Assembly: GCF_003386795.1 (NCBI RefSeq)
Contig: NZ_QTUC01000001.1
Coordinates: 1,054,001 to 1,118,000 of the forward strand
Direction: 5' to 3'
Length of the DNA stretch: 64,000 bases
Origin: Thermasporomyces composti
GTDB taxonomy: Bacteria > Actinomycetota > Actinomycetes > Propionibacteriales > Actinopolymorphaceae
Of the stretch, positions 54,110-63,495 are shown piece by piece. The translations under genes and the position numbers were made by a program. The notes beneath the pieces are model-generated. The model worked only from the letters and a program-made list of their open reading frames with translations, made no database searches and was not told the DNA's origin. Position 1 is the first letter of the stretch. Every line of letters begins with the position of its first letter.

Positions 54110-54491
54110 GGTGGCCGCGCCGGAAGCCACGCCCGCCCTCCGGCAGCGCCGTCGGCCGTGCGACAGCGATCAGAGACGGCGGTGATCGGGACGCGACGAC
54201 GGCGTGCCCGCCTCGGTCAGGCGGACGATCTCACGACGGAACCGCCCGGACGCACCACGCCAGCGGGGATGACCTCGCTGTTCGCGAGCCTCCCCGGGCA
54301 ACGCCGTATGGCTGACGTGGCGACCGCACGAGGCCCCAGCAGGCGGACACGCCGGCAGCCAGCCCTCGCGGTGTGACCTTCACCACGGCGCGCTGGCTGC
54401 CCGCACGATCCGTGTCGAACCTCCCGACCCGTCCGCTTTCGTCCGGCAGGGCACGCGGTGGGGTCGGGCGGGCGCTCGGCAGCGGGTGTCC
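54110..54491. other. Gap between ispH and the GH20 gene, no gene called
   Basis: The 382-bp stretch has no frame with a credible start. A short minus-strand stretch around 54190-54250 reads protein-like ([11 protein letters not shown]), but it lacks a start, a ribosome site and length. It may be a gene remnant. Confidence 0.35.
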
Positions 54492-56423
54492 TCAGTCGGC
54501 GTACTCGGGACGCAGCTTCTCCAGCCGCGCCACGCTGTCGCGGAGGCCACCGATCCGGCTGCGCGCCAGCCACAGACGGCGGAACTCCGCGATGATCTCC
54601 TCCAGGTCGTCGCGGAGCGCCCGGCGTGCCGCACTCGGGTCGGCCTCGGCGCCCAACGCCAGCAGCCCTCGCCGGCAGGCGTGTCGCAGCATCCGGGCCG
54701 TGTGCTGGAACTCCGCCGCCACGAGCTCGCTGTCCGCCGCACGCGATCGCGCGGAGGCCAGCGGGGTCATCGCCTCGTCGATGGCGTCCAGCGTGGCGCG
54801 CAGGGCATCGGGCGAGATCTCGCCCACCTTGGGGCCGTACGCCGGGGCGTTCTTGGTGAGCTGGTCCATCGTCCACTGCAGGAGCCAGAACAGCACCGAC
54901 GAGTTGTGCGGCTCGACTCCCACGACGCGGTAGACGTTGCCCAGGTCGTACGCCACCTTCCCCAACGCGCCGGTCGGGTCCTGGAAGGCGTGCCGGCTCG
55001 TCACCTCCGCGACGTCGATGCTCCGGTTCGCTTCCAACGCCCACGCGTACGCCGCGCCAGCAGCAAATCCGAGGTAGCTGACCGGGAGAACCTGCCAGTG
55101 CCCGCGGTCGCCCCAGTCGGTGATGAGGTAGCCGGTGGCGCCGTGGCGCAAGCCGTTCTCCGCCGCGTTGAGCAGGTTGCCCAGCGCGTTGGCGGTCCGG
55201 CCGGCGATGCTGCACCACGACGACGTGCCGGGGCAGGTGTAGAACTCGACGCCGGCTGCCGCGTACCGCTCGCAGAGCGTGGCGAACGGATGGTCGGCCT
55301 CGTAGCCCCAGCCGAGTGCCACGACGTCCTTCGGCAGCTCGGGGATCAGCTCCGGGTGCTGCTCGATGATGTCGCCCCAGAACTGCATCCGCCTACCGCG
55401 CGCGGAGACCTCCCGATAAATCTGCAGGAGGAAGTCGAGGTAGACCCGACCAGTACCCCGCTCCTCACAGAGCTGCTTGCTGCGCCCTTGGCCGAGGTCG
55501 AAGGTCTCGTCGCATCCGACGTTGACCTGCCGGCTGGAGAAGTGTGGGAGCAGCTCGTCGAGCAGGCCGCGAACCAGCTCGAGGCTGCCCGGGTCGGTGG
55601 GCGCCAGGCTGAACGGGCCGCGCCGTTCGCCCCACGGCGTGGTGAACCCGTCGCTCACCTCCGCCAGGTGCGCGTACTCGGGGTGCTCCAGCCAGCGGTG
55701 CATGTGCCCGAAGCAGTTCTGGTTCGGGACGAGCTCGATGAAGCGTTCCCGGCAGAACGCGTCGAGCTCGAGGATCTCCTCGCCAGTGAACGGCGACGCC
55801 TCGGCCCACACCCGAGGATGGTTGCGGTAGGCGAAGGTGTGCTCGGTGTAGAGCTGAATCTGGTTGATCTTCCAGCCGGCGAGCATGTCGACGAGGTCGC
55901 GGACCGTCTCCATCGTCGGCACCCGGTCCCGGCTGACGTCCAGCATGACACCGCGAGCCTTGTGGTCGGGCCAGTCCGAGATGCGCAGGCACGGCAGGTC
56001 GGGTGCGGTCTGCTCGACGACCTGGATGAGCGTGCAGACACCGTAGAAGACGCCCTGCGGTGTCCCAGCCTCGATGACGAGGCGTTCCGGTGTGATGGAC
56101 AGCTCGTAGCCCTGCTCCGGCAGCGCGCTCGTGGGCGTGACCCGTAGGACGGCCCCGATCTCGTGGTCCGGTCCGGCGCTGGTGGCCGAGATCTCCCAGT
56201 CCACATCCGCGTACGTCCGCAGCGCGTCACGCAGACGGCGAGCGGTGGGCACCAGGTCGGCCGCGACCGGCGCCTCGATGACGATCCGACGTCGCACCGT
56301 CGAGCTCGCCCCGGACCCACCCGCCGGGGTCAGGGTGCACTGGCCCGGATCGCGTTCGACGCTCCGCGGGCGGGGCAGCAGCGACAGCTCAGTCGTCCCA
56401 GGTGTCTGCACGGGGTCGTTCAT
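54492..56423 (-). CDS. GH20 family beta-N-acetylhexosaminidase
   Basis: The 643-residue protein has an N-terminal GH20b-like domain (about 20-140) and a GH20 TIM barrel (about 145-480). DVSRDRVPTMETVRDLVDML and YTEHTFAYRNHPRVW open the barrel. The catalytic pair is D305-E306 in NVGCDETFDLG, and WGDIIEQHPELI supplies a substrate tryptophan. No signal peptide is visible, so it is probably cytoplasmic and trims terminal GlcNAc or GalNAc from imported oligosaccharides. AGGACTCC lies before the ATG. The GH85 gene upstream in the same direction suggests a shared pathway. Confidence 0.88.
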   Translation of the reverse strand: MNDPVQTPGTTELSLLPRPRSVERDPGQCTLTPAGGSGASSTVRRRIVIEAPVAADLVPTARRLRDALRTYADVDWEISATSAGPDHEIGAVLRVTPTSALPEQGYELSITPERLVIEAGTPQGVFYGVCTLIQVVEQTAPDLPCLRISDWPDHKARGVMLDVSRDRVPTMETVRDLVDMLAGWKINQIQLYTEHTFAYRNHPRVWAEASPFTGEEILELDAFCRERFIELVPNQNCFGHMHRWLEHPEYAHLAEVSDGFTTPWGERRGPFSLAPTDPGSLELVRGLLDELLPHFSSRQVNVGCDETFDLGQGRSKQLCEERGTGRVYLDFLLQIYREVSARGRRMQFWGDIIEQHPELIPELPKDVVALGWGYEADHPFATLCERYAAAGVEFYTCPGTSSWCSIAGRTANALGNLLNAAENGLRHGATGYLITDWGDRGHWQVLPVSYLGFAAGAAYAWALEANRSIDVAEVTSRHAFQDPTGALGKVAYDLGNVYRVVGVEPHNSSVLFWLLQWTMDQLTKNAPAYGPKVGEISPDALRATLDAIDEAMTPLASARSRAADSELVAAEFQHTARMLRHACRRGLLALGAEADPSAARRALRDDLEEIIAEFRRLWLARSRIGGLRDSVARLEKLRPEYAD

Positions 56424-56737
56424 CGAGGAGTCCTGTCCTGTCCTGTCGTCGACGGTTGGAAGCTGCGGTTGTCAGCACGTCAGTCGGTCGGTGAGGACGC
56501 GGTGACCGGGCACCAGCCTGGTCGGTGTGGATGCCGCACCACAAGGGCACGGTCGCGGAGCACGCTAACGCACACCCAGGCGGGCTCGCGCCCGATGGGT
56601 ACGACCGCTGCCACAAGGGTGCGATCTTGACATCGTCGGTGCACGGACCGTCACGACCCGGTCGACCGGCGACCCGAGCAGGCGCAGCAGGTCGGGAGCG
56701 CGCTTCGGAGGCGACCCGCTTTGGAAGCAACGCGTGC
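56424..56737. other. Gap between the GH85 and GH20 genes, no gene seen
   Basis: The 314-bp stretch lies between the end of the GH85 gene and the start of the GH20 gene. It shows no reliable hairpin or frame. GACAGGACAGGACAGGA near 56431-56447 is a short 5-bp repeat just before the GH20 start. Confidence 0.4.
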
Positions 56738-58942
56738 TCACCGCCACGAGAACCGCGCCCGCGCCGGTCGGCTTGGCACGCCCGAGGGCGAGACCGCGAC
56801 CAGCTCGAGGGTGGTGTCGACCTCACCGGGTCGCCGTTCGATCCCCGGGACGACGTACACCTCGTCGAAGACCCGGCCCAGCCATTCCCGGGCACCCCCT
56901 GGGAGCCGGCGGAAGATGTCGTAGTACCACACGTTCTCGGAGGCGAGCTGCCAGGCGAGGAACACCGTCGCGACGTCGTCGACGACGTGGGCCTGCTCGA
57001 CGACGAACCCGCGAGGTGGCCGAGGCGGTCGGCCGACCGCGTCGGATCGGCGGGTGAGGCGCAGCTCACCGACGCGCAGGGCGTAGTCCTCGACGGCCAC
57101 GGGGGACTGGAACCCGAGGCTGATCGCGGCGATGGTGCGCCCGGCGTAGCGGGCGAGCGGCACGCTGACCCGGCGCCATCCGGCCGAAGCGCTGTCGGGT
57201 AGGTCGAGCCAGGTCACCTGGTCCGGCTGATCCGCGAACGTGAGGCCGAGCCGAAGGCGCGCCGCGTGTCCAGTGCCAGGTGGCTCGGTGTCGCTTGCCG
57301 TCTCGCCCGCCTGCTCCACATCCGCTGGGTTCCCCGTCAGCACGGTGAGGGCGGCTTCGGCGTCCGCATGCACCGGAAGCCAGGTCTTGAACAACCGGAG
57401 CTCCACCGGCTCGCCGGCGGCGAGAGAGCCGGCGACCAGCAGCGAGGTTCCTCCGTCGTAGGCGACCTCGTAGTCGTAGTCGACGCTCAGGTTGGTCGCC
57501 GGGCCGCCGTCGTCGGCTGACCGTACCCACCACTGCCAGGTCGGCAGGATGTCTTGGATCCCGATGTTGAACCAGGGGCGCCGCCCCACGAGCGTCCCTT
57601 CGATGAAGAAGCGCAGCCCCGTGCCGGCGTTGAACCTGGTGACGAACGGATAGGAGCCGATGACGGACTTCTCCACGATCGTGTGCGCGACGCCGTCCCA
57701 GCGCTCGGGGTTGTGCTTGTCCTCGCCGGTCGGTGGAAGTGAGCGACCCGTGCGGGACGGGTCCTGCTTCGGGCCGGACCACCACTGCCGCTCCAGGACA
57801 TACACCGGCCGCTGCGCCTCCACGGTGGACCGGTCCTCCCCGGGCGCGATCCGCCACGGGAACTCGGTCCCGAGAAAGGCCCAGCTCGTCCGCGGCTCCC
57901 CGGCCTCGGGGAAGATCCAGCGCGGGTCGTAGGGCTGGGAGAAGTTGTTGAGCCCCGCCTCCGTCCCGGCGAAGACCACCTCGTAGGGGTCGAGCCCCAA
58001 TGCCACCGCGTAGTCGTGTGAGCGCTGCAGCCGCTCTTCCGACCACCAGTAGTTGAGGAAGATGCTGGAGCACACCCGCGTGCCGTCGGCGACCACCCAC
58101 GGGGCGTTGACCTCGTTGAACTCGTTCTGGTAACGGACCCGGCCGTCCGTGGTGAGCGCGTCGTACCACTGGATGTGAAAACCCTCGGGCGCGATCCGGG
58201 CCATGAAGCCGAGCATCTCGTGGAGCGCCTCGGCCTGCTCCGGCGTGACCTGCCCCTCTTGGTTGATGAAGTAGCCGTCGAAGCCGAAGTAGACCGCCAT
58301 CTCGACCAGCTTCTCGGCGACCGGGAACGACCCGTCGGGTCGACGCTCCACGAACTCGGCGAAGTCCTCCGGCCGTGGCCAGAACCAGCAGCCGAGGCTC
58401 TTCACCCCGTTGCGGTGGGCCGCGTCGGTCCACGCGGGGTTCGGCAGGTTGACCGTCCCGAAGCGCGGCTCGTCCTTGCCGGCGTCGCCGTAGACAGGGA
58501 GGCCGTGCCAGGAGCCCATCATGTCGAGGTACTGCCAGAAGCGGAGCGCGTACGCCTCGAAGGTGTAGCCGTACCGGTGCGCCAGCACGAAGTTCTCGGC
58601 CTCCATGTAGTCGTTGGCCAGGGTCATCAAGCGCGGGCGGTCGTCCAGGTCGGGGTTCGCTTGGGTCGGCCGGAAGGAGGGGATGCGACGGGCGAGTGGG
58701 ACGCGCGAGCGGAAGTACTTCGCATAGGGATCGGTCTCCGGGCTCCACGCCTTGATCGCCGGGGCGTCGTAGCCGTGCATGAAGGGAATGCCGACCGGTG
58801 GCCGCTCCGCCGCCCACGCGGCCCGCGCCCCGACGCCCTGCTCCCTCGCGCCGGGCTGAGCGAGGTCCGCCGCGACCGCACCCACGACGCCGCCTGCCAC
58901 CGCGAGGAACGCGCGACGGTCGATGGCACCACCTGTCGTCAT
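56738..58942 (-). CDS. GH85 endo-beta-N-acetylglucosaminidase, exported
   Basis: The 734-residue protein starts with a twin-arginine-type signal (DRRAFLAVAGG, residues 8-18) and hydrophobic stretch. A GH85 catalytic barrel follows (about 85-400). Its motif FINQEGQ holds N227 and E229, matching the Asn/Glu pair of ENGases, and IQWYDALTTDGRVRYQNEFN is strongly GH85-like. The C-terminal 250 residues form beta-sandwich domains (galactose-binding-like and Fn3-like). It should cleave the GlcNAc-GlcNAc core of N-glycans outside the cell. GAGGGGG lies 9 nt before the ATG. Together with the GH20 enzyme it suggests use of glycoprotein glycans. Confidence 0.88.
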   Translation of the reverse strand: MTTGGAIDRRAFLAVAGGVVGAVAADLAQPGAREQGVGARAAWAAERPPVGIPFMHGYDAPAIKAWSPETDPYAKYFRSRVPLARRIPSFRPTQANPDLDDRPRLMTLANDYMEAENFVLAHRYGYTFEAYALRFWQYLDMMGSWHGLPVYGDAGKDEPRFGTVNLPNPAWTDAAHRNGVKSLGCWFWPRPEDFAEFVERRPDGSFPVAEKLVEMAVYFGFDGYFINQEGQVTPEQAEALHEMLGFMARIAPEGFHIQWYDALTTDGRVRYQNEFNEVNAPWVVADGTRVCSSIFLNYWWSEERLQRSHDYAVALGLDPYEVVFAGTEAGLNNFSQPYDPRWIFPEAGEPRTSWAFLGTEFPWRIAPGEDRSTVEAQRPVYVLERQWWSGPKQDPSRTGRSLPPTGEDKHNPERWDGVAHTIVEKSVIGSYPFVTRFNAGTGLRFFIEGTLVGRRPWFNIGIQDILPTWQWWVRSADDGGPATNLSVDYDYEVAYDGGTSLLVAGSLAAGEPVELRLFKTWLPVHADAEAALTVLTGNPADVEQAGETASDTEPPGTGHAARLRLGLTFADQPDQVTWLDLPDSASAGWRRVSVPLARYAGRTIAAISLGFQSPVAVEDYALRVGELRLTRRSDAVGRPPRPPRGFVVEQAHVVDDVATVFLAWQLASENVWYYDIFRRLPGGAREWLGRVFDEVYVVPGIERRPGEVDTTLELVAVSPSGVPSRPARARFSWR

Positions 58943-59112
58943 CCAACAACCCCCTCACCAGTTCGAAGGCCGAGCTTCCGCCGAGCGAGCCGGCAGCGAC
59001 GACTCGCGCAGTGGCGGCTCGAACGGATCACACACCGCACCGACCGAACCGGTCAACGCCGGTGCCGATATCGGGTCGGCCATCCCGTCCCGGCACCCAC
59101 GCGCACCTGACC

Positions 59113-59118
59113 TAGGCT
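59113..59118 (+). promoter_or_regulatory. Probable -10 element TAGGCT of leaderless xseA
   Basis: TAGGCT ends 6 nt before the xseA ATG with no ribosome site. Confidence 0.5.
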
Positions 59119-59124
59119 GCGACC

Positions 59125-60363
59125 ATGCCGTTGCAGACGTCGCCGGACAAGCCAGCTCCGGTACGCCAGATCGCCAACCTGCTCGGTCAGTGGATCGGAC
59201 GGCTCGGGGCGGTCTGGGTCGAAGGTCAGGTCGCCCAGCTCACCCGCCGGCCGGGGACGTCGACGGTCTTCCTCACCCTGCGTGACCCGGTGGCCGACAT
59301 CTCCCTCCAGGTGACGTGCCCACGCACGGTGTTCGACGTCATCGACCCGCCGGTCCTCGAAGGCGCGCGGGTCGTCGTCCACGCCCGCCCCACCTACTAC
59401 GTCCCACGGGGCACGCTCGCGATGGCCGCGACCGACATTCGACCGATCGGTCTCGGCGAGCTGCTCGCGCGGCTCGAGCGTCTCAAGCGGCTGCTCGCCG
59501 CCGAGGGGCTGTTCGCGCCGGAACGCAAGCGTCCCTTGCCCTTTCTGCCGACGAAGGTGGGGTTGATCTGCGGAAGAGGCTCGGCGGCCGAGCGCGACGT
59601 GCTGGAGAACAGCCGGCGCCGATGGCCGGCCGTGCGCTTCCGGGTCGAGAACGTCGCCGTCCAAGGACCGAACGCCGTGCCGCAGATTCTCGAGGCGTTG
59701 CGCCGGCTCGACGCCGATGCCGACGTCGACGTGATCGTGATCGCGCGGGGCGGCGGTTCGGTCGAGGACTTGCTGCCCTTCTCCGACGAGGGACTGCTGC
59801 GCGCGGTCGCCGCGTGTCGGACGCCGGTCGTCAGCGCCATCGGGCACGAGCAGGACATGCCACTGCTCGACCTGGTCGCGGACGTGCGCGCATCCACACC
59901 CACCGACGCCGCTCGCCGCATCGTGCCCGACGTGGTCGAGGAGTTCGCCCGCATCCGGGAGCTGCGCGCCCGGGCCTGGCGCCTGCTGACGACCTGGCTC
60001 GACCGCGAGACGCTGGTGTTGCAGGGTCTGCGTGCCCGGCCGGTCCTCAGCGCGCCGGAACGTGAGATCGACCGACGGAGGGAGGAGGTCGTCGCCCTCA
60101 CCGAAAGGTCCCGGCGATGCCTGGCACAGATCCTGGATCGGGCGCAAGACAACCTTGACCATCAGCTGGCGCGAGTCCGTGCCCTCTCCCCCAAAGCCAC
60201 CCTCGACCGGGGGTACGCGGTGTTGACCAAGGTGGACGGCAGCGTGGTCCGTGACCCCGCTGAGGTGACGCCCGGTGAGCGACTCGACGCGCGAGTCGCG
60301 GGCGGGCGCTTTTCCGTCGAGGTTCGCCCCGACGACGTAGGCGTCACGTCTGCGCGAAGCTGA
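59125..60363 (+). CDS. xseA: Exodeoxyribonuclease VII large subunit
   Basis: The 412-residue protein has an N-terminal OB fold (about 25-115: [25 protein letters not shown]). The catalytic region follows, with [39 protein letters not shown] and [25 protein letters not shown]-terminal helical part binds the small subunit. It degrades single-stranded DNA. xseB and glpX follow closely. Confidence 0.94.
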   Translation: MPLQTSPDKPAPVRQIANLLGQWIGRLGAVWVEGQVAQLTRRPGTSTVFLTLRDPVADISLQVTCPRTVFDVIDPPVLEGARVVVHARPTYYVPRGTLAMAATDIRPIGLGELLARLERLKRLLAAEGLFAPERKRPLPFLPTKVGLICGRGSAAERDVLENSRRRWPAVRFRVENVAVQGPNAVPQILEALRRLDADADVDVIVIARGGGSVEDLLPFSDEGLLRAVAACRTPVVSAIGHEQDMPLLDLVADVRASTPTDAARRIVPDVVEEFARIRELRARAWRLLTTWLDRETLVLQGLRARPVLSAPEREIDRRREEVVALTERSRRCLAQILDRAQDNLDHQLARVRALSPKATLDRGYAVLTKVDGSVVRDPAEVTPGERLDARVAGGRFSVEVRPDDVGVTSARS

Positions 60364-60373
60364 GACACGCCGA

Positions 60374-60379
60374 TAGGGT
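60374..60379 (+). promoter_or_regulatory. Probable -10 element TAGGGT before xseB
   Basis: TAGGGT ends 7 nt before GTG 60387, so xseB-glpX may have its own leaderless start as well as read-through from xseA. Confidence 0.45.
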
Positions 60380-60386
60380 GCGGACT

Positions 60387-60644
60387 GTGACCGATGCCGA
60401 GGCCATGTCCTACGAGCAGGCGCGCGACGAGCTCATCGAGGTCGTGCGTCGGTTGGAGACGGGCGGGACGACACTGGAGGAGTCGCTTCGCCTGTGGGAG
60501 CGTGGCGAGGAGCTCGCCAGGATCTGTCAAGCCTGGCTGGACGGCGCGCGAGCCCGGCTCGAGGCCGCGCGAAGCGCCACAGGCACGGAGGACGAGGTCG
60601 AAGACCTCGACGAGGAGGAAACGCAGGGGGGCCACCATGTCTGA
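60387..60644 (+). CDS. xseB: Exodeoxyribonuclease VII small subunit
   Basis: The 85-residue protein has the XseB two-helix hairpin: [20 protein letters not shown] and [19 protein letters not shown] Glu/Asp-rich tail follows. GTG 60387 is preferred over an earlier in-frame GTG at 60378 because of the -10 hexamer. The gene overlaps glpX by 8 bp. Confidence 0.92.
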   Translation: MTDAEAMSYEQARDELIEVVRRLETGGTTLEESLRLWERGEELARICQAWLDGARARLEAARSATGTEDEVEDLDEEETQGGHHV

Positions 60645-61833
60645 CCCGTATCCCGCTTACGACGCCATGTCCGGCTCGTTCGCCCCGACCGACCCGTCCG
60701 CCTCCGCGCCGACCGCGGCGGGTCCGTCCGCACACGGGCCGGAGACGACGGCGCCGCCGTCGACAGGGGCGGGGCCGGCTGCGGCGGGGACGGGTGCGAC
60801 GGCGCCCGAGGCGGCGATCCCGCCGCAGCTGCGCACCGGCGACGGCGTTCCCGACCGCAACCTCGCGCTGGAGCTGGTCCGCGTCACCGAGGCCGCGGCG
60901 ATGGCGGCCGGCCGGTGGGTCGGACGAGGGGACAAGAACGGCGCCGACCAAGCCGCGGTCAACGCCATGCGCACGCTCATCGCCTCCGTGAGCATGCGGG
61001 GCGTCGTGGTGATCGGTGAGGGCGAGAAGGACCAAGCGCCGATGCTCTACAACGGCGAGGAGGTCGGCTCCGGTGAGGGCGCCGAGTGCGACGTCGCCGT
61101 CGACCCGATCGACGGCACGACGCTGGCCGCCAAGGGCATGAGCAACGCGATCTCGGTCCTGGCCGTCGCTCCCCGAGGGGCCATGTTCGACCCCTCGGCG
61201 GTCTTCTACATGGAGAAGCTGGCCACGGGGCCGGAGGCGGCTGACGTCATCGACATCACCGCGCCGGTCGGGGAGAACATTCGCCGGGTCGCCCGGGCCA
61301 AGCGGATGTCGCCCAGCGACGTCACCGTCGTCATCCTCGATCGACCTCGCCACGAGCAGTACGTCCGGGAGATCCGTGACACCGGGGCTCGGATCAAGTT
61401 CATCACCGACGGCGACGTGGCCGGCGCCATCATGGCCGCGCGCCCGGAGACCGGCATCGACCTGCTGGTGGGGATTGGTGGGACGCCGGAGGGCATCATC
61501 GCCGCCTGCGCCATGAAGTGCATGGGTGGCATGATCCAGGGCCGGCTGTGGCCGCGGGACGACGCCGAGCGCCAGAAGGCGATCGACGCGGGTCACGACC
61601 TGGACCGCGTGCTCACCACCGACGACCTCGTCCGGGGCGATGACGTGTTCTTCGTGGCCACCGGCATCACCGACGGCGAGCTGCTTCGCGGCGTCCATTA
61701 CCGCGGGAACGGGGCGACGACGCACTCGCTGGTGATGCGGTCGCGGAGTGGCACGGTCCGGTCGATCTTCTCCGAGCACGCGTTGAGCAAGCTCCGGGCG
61801 TACGCGTCGATCGACTTCGAGCGCGCCAGCTGA
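60637..61833 (+). CDS. glpX: Fructose-1,6-bisphosphatase class II
   Basis: The 398-residue protein has the GlpX signatures [19 protein letters not shown] and [17 protein letters not shown] for metal binding. [20 protein letters not shown] and [17 protein letters not shown] follow. It provides gluconeogenic fructose 6-phosphate. The first 60 residues are an Ala/Pro/Thr-rich extension before [22 protein letters not shown] 60637 has AGGGGG just upstream and overlaps xseB. Confidence 0.94.
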   Translation: MSDPYPAYDAMSGSFAPTDPSASAPTAAGPSAHGPETTAPPSTGAGPAAAGTGATAPEAAIPPQLRTGDGVPDRNLALELVRVTEAAAMAAGRWVGRGDKNGADQAAVNAMRTLIASVSMRGVVVIGEGEKDQAPMLYNGEEVGSGEGAECDVAVDPIDGTTLAAKGMSNAISVLAVAPRGAMFDPSAVFYMEKLATGPEAADVIDITAPVGENIRRVARAKRMSPSDVTVVILDRPRHEQYVREIRDTGARIKFITDGDVAGAIMAARPETGIDLLVGIGGTPEGIIAACAMKCMGGMIQGRLWPRDDAERQKAIDAGHDLDRVLTTDDLVRGDDVFFVATGITDGELLRGVHYRGNGATTHSLVMRSRSGTVRSIFSEHALSKLRAYASIDFERAS

Positions 61834-61856
61834 GCCGTGGCCGCTCGGTCCGTCCG

Positions 61857-61906
61857 GCGGACCCAAGCGGCGACTCAGCGAAACCAGCGTCGCCGCTTGG
61901 GTCCGC
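61857..61906. terminator. Bidirectional terminator with 18-bp perfect stem, overlapping a CDS
   Basis: Arms 61857-61874 (GCGGACCCAAGCGGCGAC) and 61889-61906 enclose a 14-nt loop. The right arm is inside the last codons of the minus-strand DUF1707 gene, so the stem both ends glpX transcripts and encodes that protein's C-terminus. Confidence 0.8.
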
Positions 61907-62480
61907 GCGCGACGACTTCACCGAGCACGACGGTGCCGCGAACCCGAATCCGCGGGGTGCCGGGTTCGGGGAAGGCGCGAGACTTGTTCTTGGCCTCGCT
62001 CATGAACGTCGTCACACCGTCGATGTCACACGCGATGTCGTCCGGCACGACGAGCGTGACCTGGGCGAGGCCCACCTGCAGGTCGAGTGTCACATCCATG
62101 GGGAGCGCCGCCTCCGTGAAGTCGAGCGTGACGCTGCCGAGGACGGCGCGGACCCGCAGGCGTGGCGGCACGAGCCAGCGTCCCTTGATCTTCCGGTCGC
62201 TCAGGACGGCGGTGATCTCGTCCTGACCGATCCGTACGAGCCCGACCTCGCGGTCGGGTCCGGCGGCGTTGGGAAGATCGGCGGTGAGCAGCGCTAGCTC
62301 GGCGTACGTCTTCGCCGAGAAGGCGCGTTCCAGCCGCTCCTCGAGCTCGGTGAGGTCGAGCCGGCCTTCGGCCGCCGCCTGGCGCAAGACGGCGGCGGTC
62401 TGCTCCCGATCGGCGTCACTCGCGCGAAGGTTGCCGGCACCTTCGGCCGGCCACCGTTCTCCGCCGCCTATGGACATCAT
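61875..62480 (-). CDS. DUF1707 and LiaF-like C-terminal domain protein
   Basis: The 201-residue protein has DUF1707 (about 17-68: LRASDADREQTAAVLRQAAA, GRLDLTELEERLERAFSAKTYAEL). A beta-helical domain like the C-terminus of LiaF/YvqF follows, with ITAVLSDRKIKGRW, VTLDFTEAAL and VVPDDIACDIDG. Such proteins are linked to envelope stress sensing in other Gram-positives. No membrane helix is present. The C-terminus (PKRRRWFR) is encoded by the terminator stem. Confidence 0.85.
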   Translation of the reverse strand: MMSIGGGERWPAEGAGNLRASDADREQTAAVLRQAAAEGRLDLTELEERLERAFSAKTYAELALLTADLPNAAGPDREVGLVRIGQDEITAVLSDRKIKGRWLVPPRLRVRAVLGSVTLDFTEAALPMDVTLDLQVGLAQVTLVVPDDIACDIDGVTTFMSEAKNKSRAFPEPGTPRIRVRGTVVLGEVVARGPKRRRWFR

Positions 62481-62590
62481 CGCGCTGCTGCTCCTGTCGT
62501 CGTGCGGGTCTCGCCCTCCCCGCGCCTCGAAGCCGCCGGTCGCTCCCCTGCGTCCGAGCGCAGTACCGAGGCTAGCCCACCTCGATCAGG

Positions 62591-62947
62591 GCGGTCGCTG
62601 ACGCCGACGCTCGTCCACGCAAGCGGTACGCGATCACCGACGCGGGCGTGAGCGACGTCGAGGAGTGGCTGCGCACGTCGGAGAACCCCGAGCCGTACCT
62701 GAGAGCGTCCTCTACACCAAGTACACCAAGGTCGTGCTCGCCCTGCTGTCCGGCCGGAGCGCCATCGACGTGCTGGACATCCAACGCGCCGCCCACCTGC
62801 GGGTCATGCGCGAGTGACCCAGCGCAAGGCCAGCGGCGACCTCGTCGACCAGCTGATCTGCGCCTGTTCCACCTCGAGGCCGACCTGCGGTGGCTGGAGC
62901 TCACCGCCGCCCGTCTCGACCAGCTCGCCAAGGAAGTCACGGCATGA
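62591..62947 (+). pseudogene. PadR family transcriptional regulator remnant, truncated and frameshifted
   Basis: The segments, read in shifting frames, give a PadR/Vir-type C-terminal region. The first is ADARPRKRYAITDAGVSDVEEWL, then SVLYTKYTKVVLALLSGRSA and HLRVMRE. TQRKASGDLVDQLIC and LFHLEADLRWLELTAARLDQ follow, ending with TGA at 62945-62947. Frame changes occur near 62702, 62812 and 62870. The N-terminal winged-helix DNA-binding part is missing. The final stop overlaps the ATG of the ABC ATPase (ATGA), the normal PadR/ABC arrangement. The regulator is dead in this sequence. Confidence 0.65.
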
Positions 62948-63495
62948 CCAGCACGTCGCTCGACGAGCCCGCCGCAGGCGGCCCGCCGCTCCTCGAAGGC
63001 GTCGGCCTGCGCAAGACCTTCGGACAGACACCCGCGCTCCACGATGCCGCTCTCCAGGTACGCGAGAGCGAGATCGTCGCGGTGATGGGGCCCTCGGGCT
63101 CCGGCAAGTCCACCTTGCTGCACTGCCTCGCCGGCATCCTGCTGCCCGACGAGGGCCGAGTGACCTACGCGGGGAGAGATCTCAGGTCACTGTCGGACAA
63201 GGAGCGCAGCGCGCTTCGCCGCACCGACTTCGGCTTCGTCTTCCAGTTCGGCCAGCTCGTCCCGGAGCTCACCTGCCTCGAGAACGTCGCGCTCCCGCTG
63301 CGCCTGGGCGGCATGCGTCGCCGGCAGGCCGAACGCGTGGCGGCCGGATGGCTGGACCGACTGGAGGTGTCCGACGTCGCGAACAAGCGACCCGGTGAGG
63401 TGTCGGGAGGCCAGGGGCAGCGCGTGGCCGTCGCGAGGGCACTCGTCACGAACCCACGCGTGATCTGGCGTTCGCGCTCGTGGTGGCCGGGCTGA
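62944..63495 (+). pseudogene. ABC transporter ATP-binding protein, truncated after the signature motif
   Basis: The 183-residue product starts MTSTSLDEPAAGG. It carries Walker A GPSGSGKST (49-57), the Q-loop region FGFVFQFGQLVPELT and the ABC signature VSGGQGQRVAVARAL. Directly after NPRVI the MacB/LolD-type sequence should continue with Walker B (FADEPTG), but it reads WRSRSWWPG and stops. Walker B, D-loop and H-loop are lost, so it cannot hydrolyse ATP normally. The sequence beyond the break belongs to the permease end. Confidence 0.8.
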
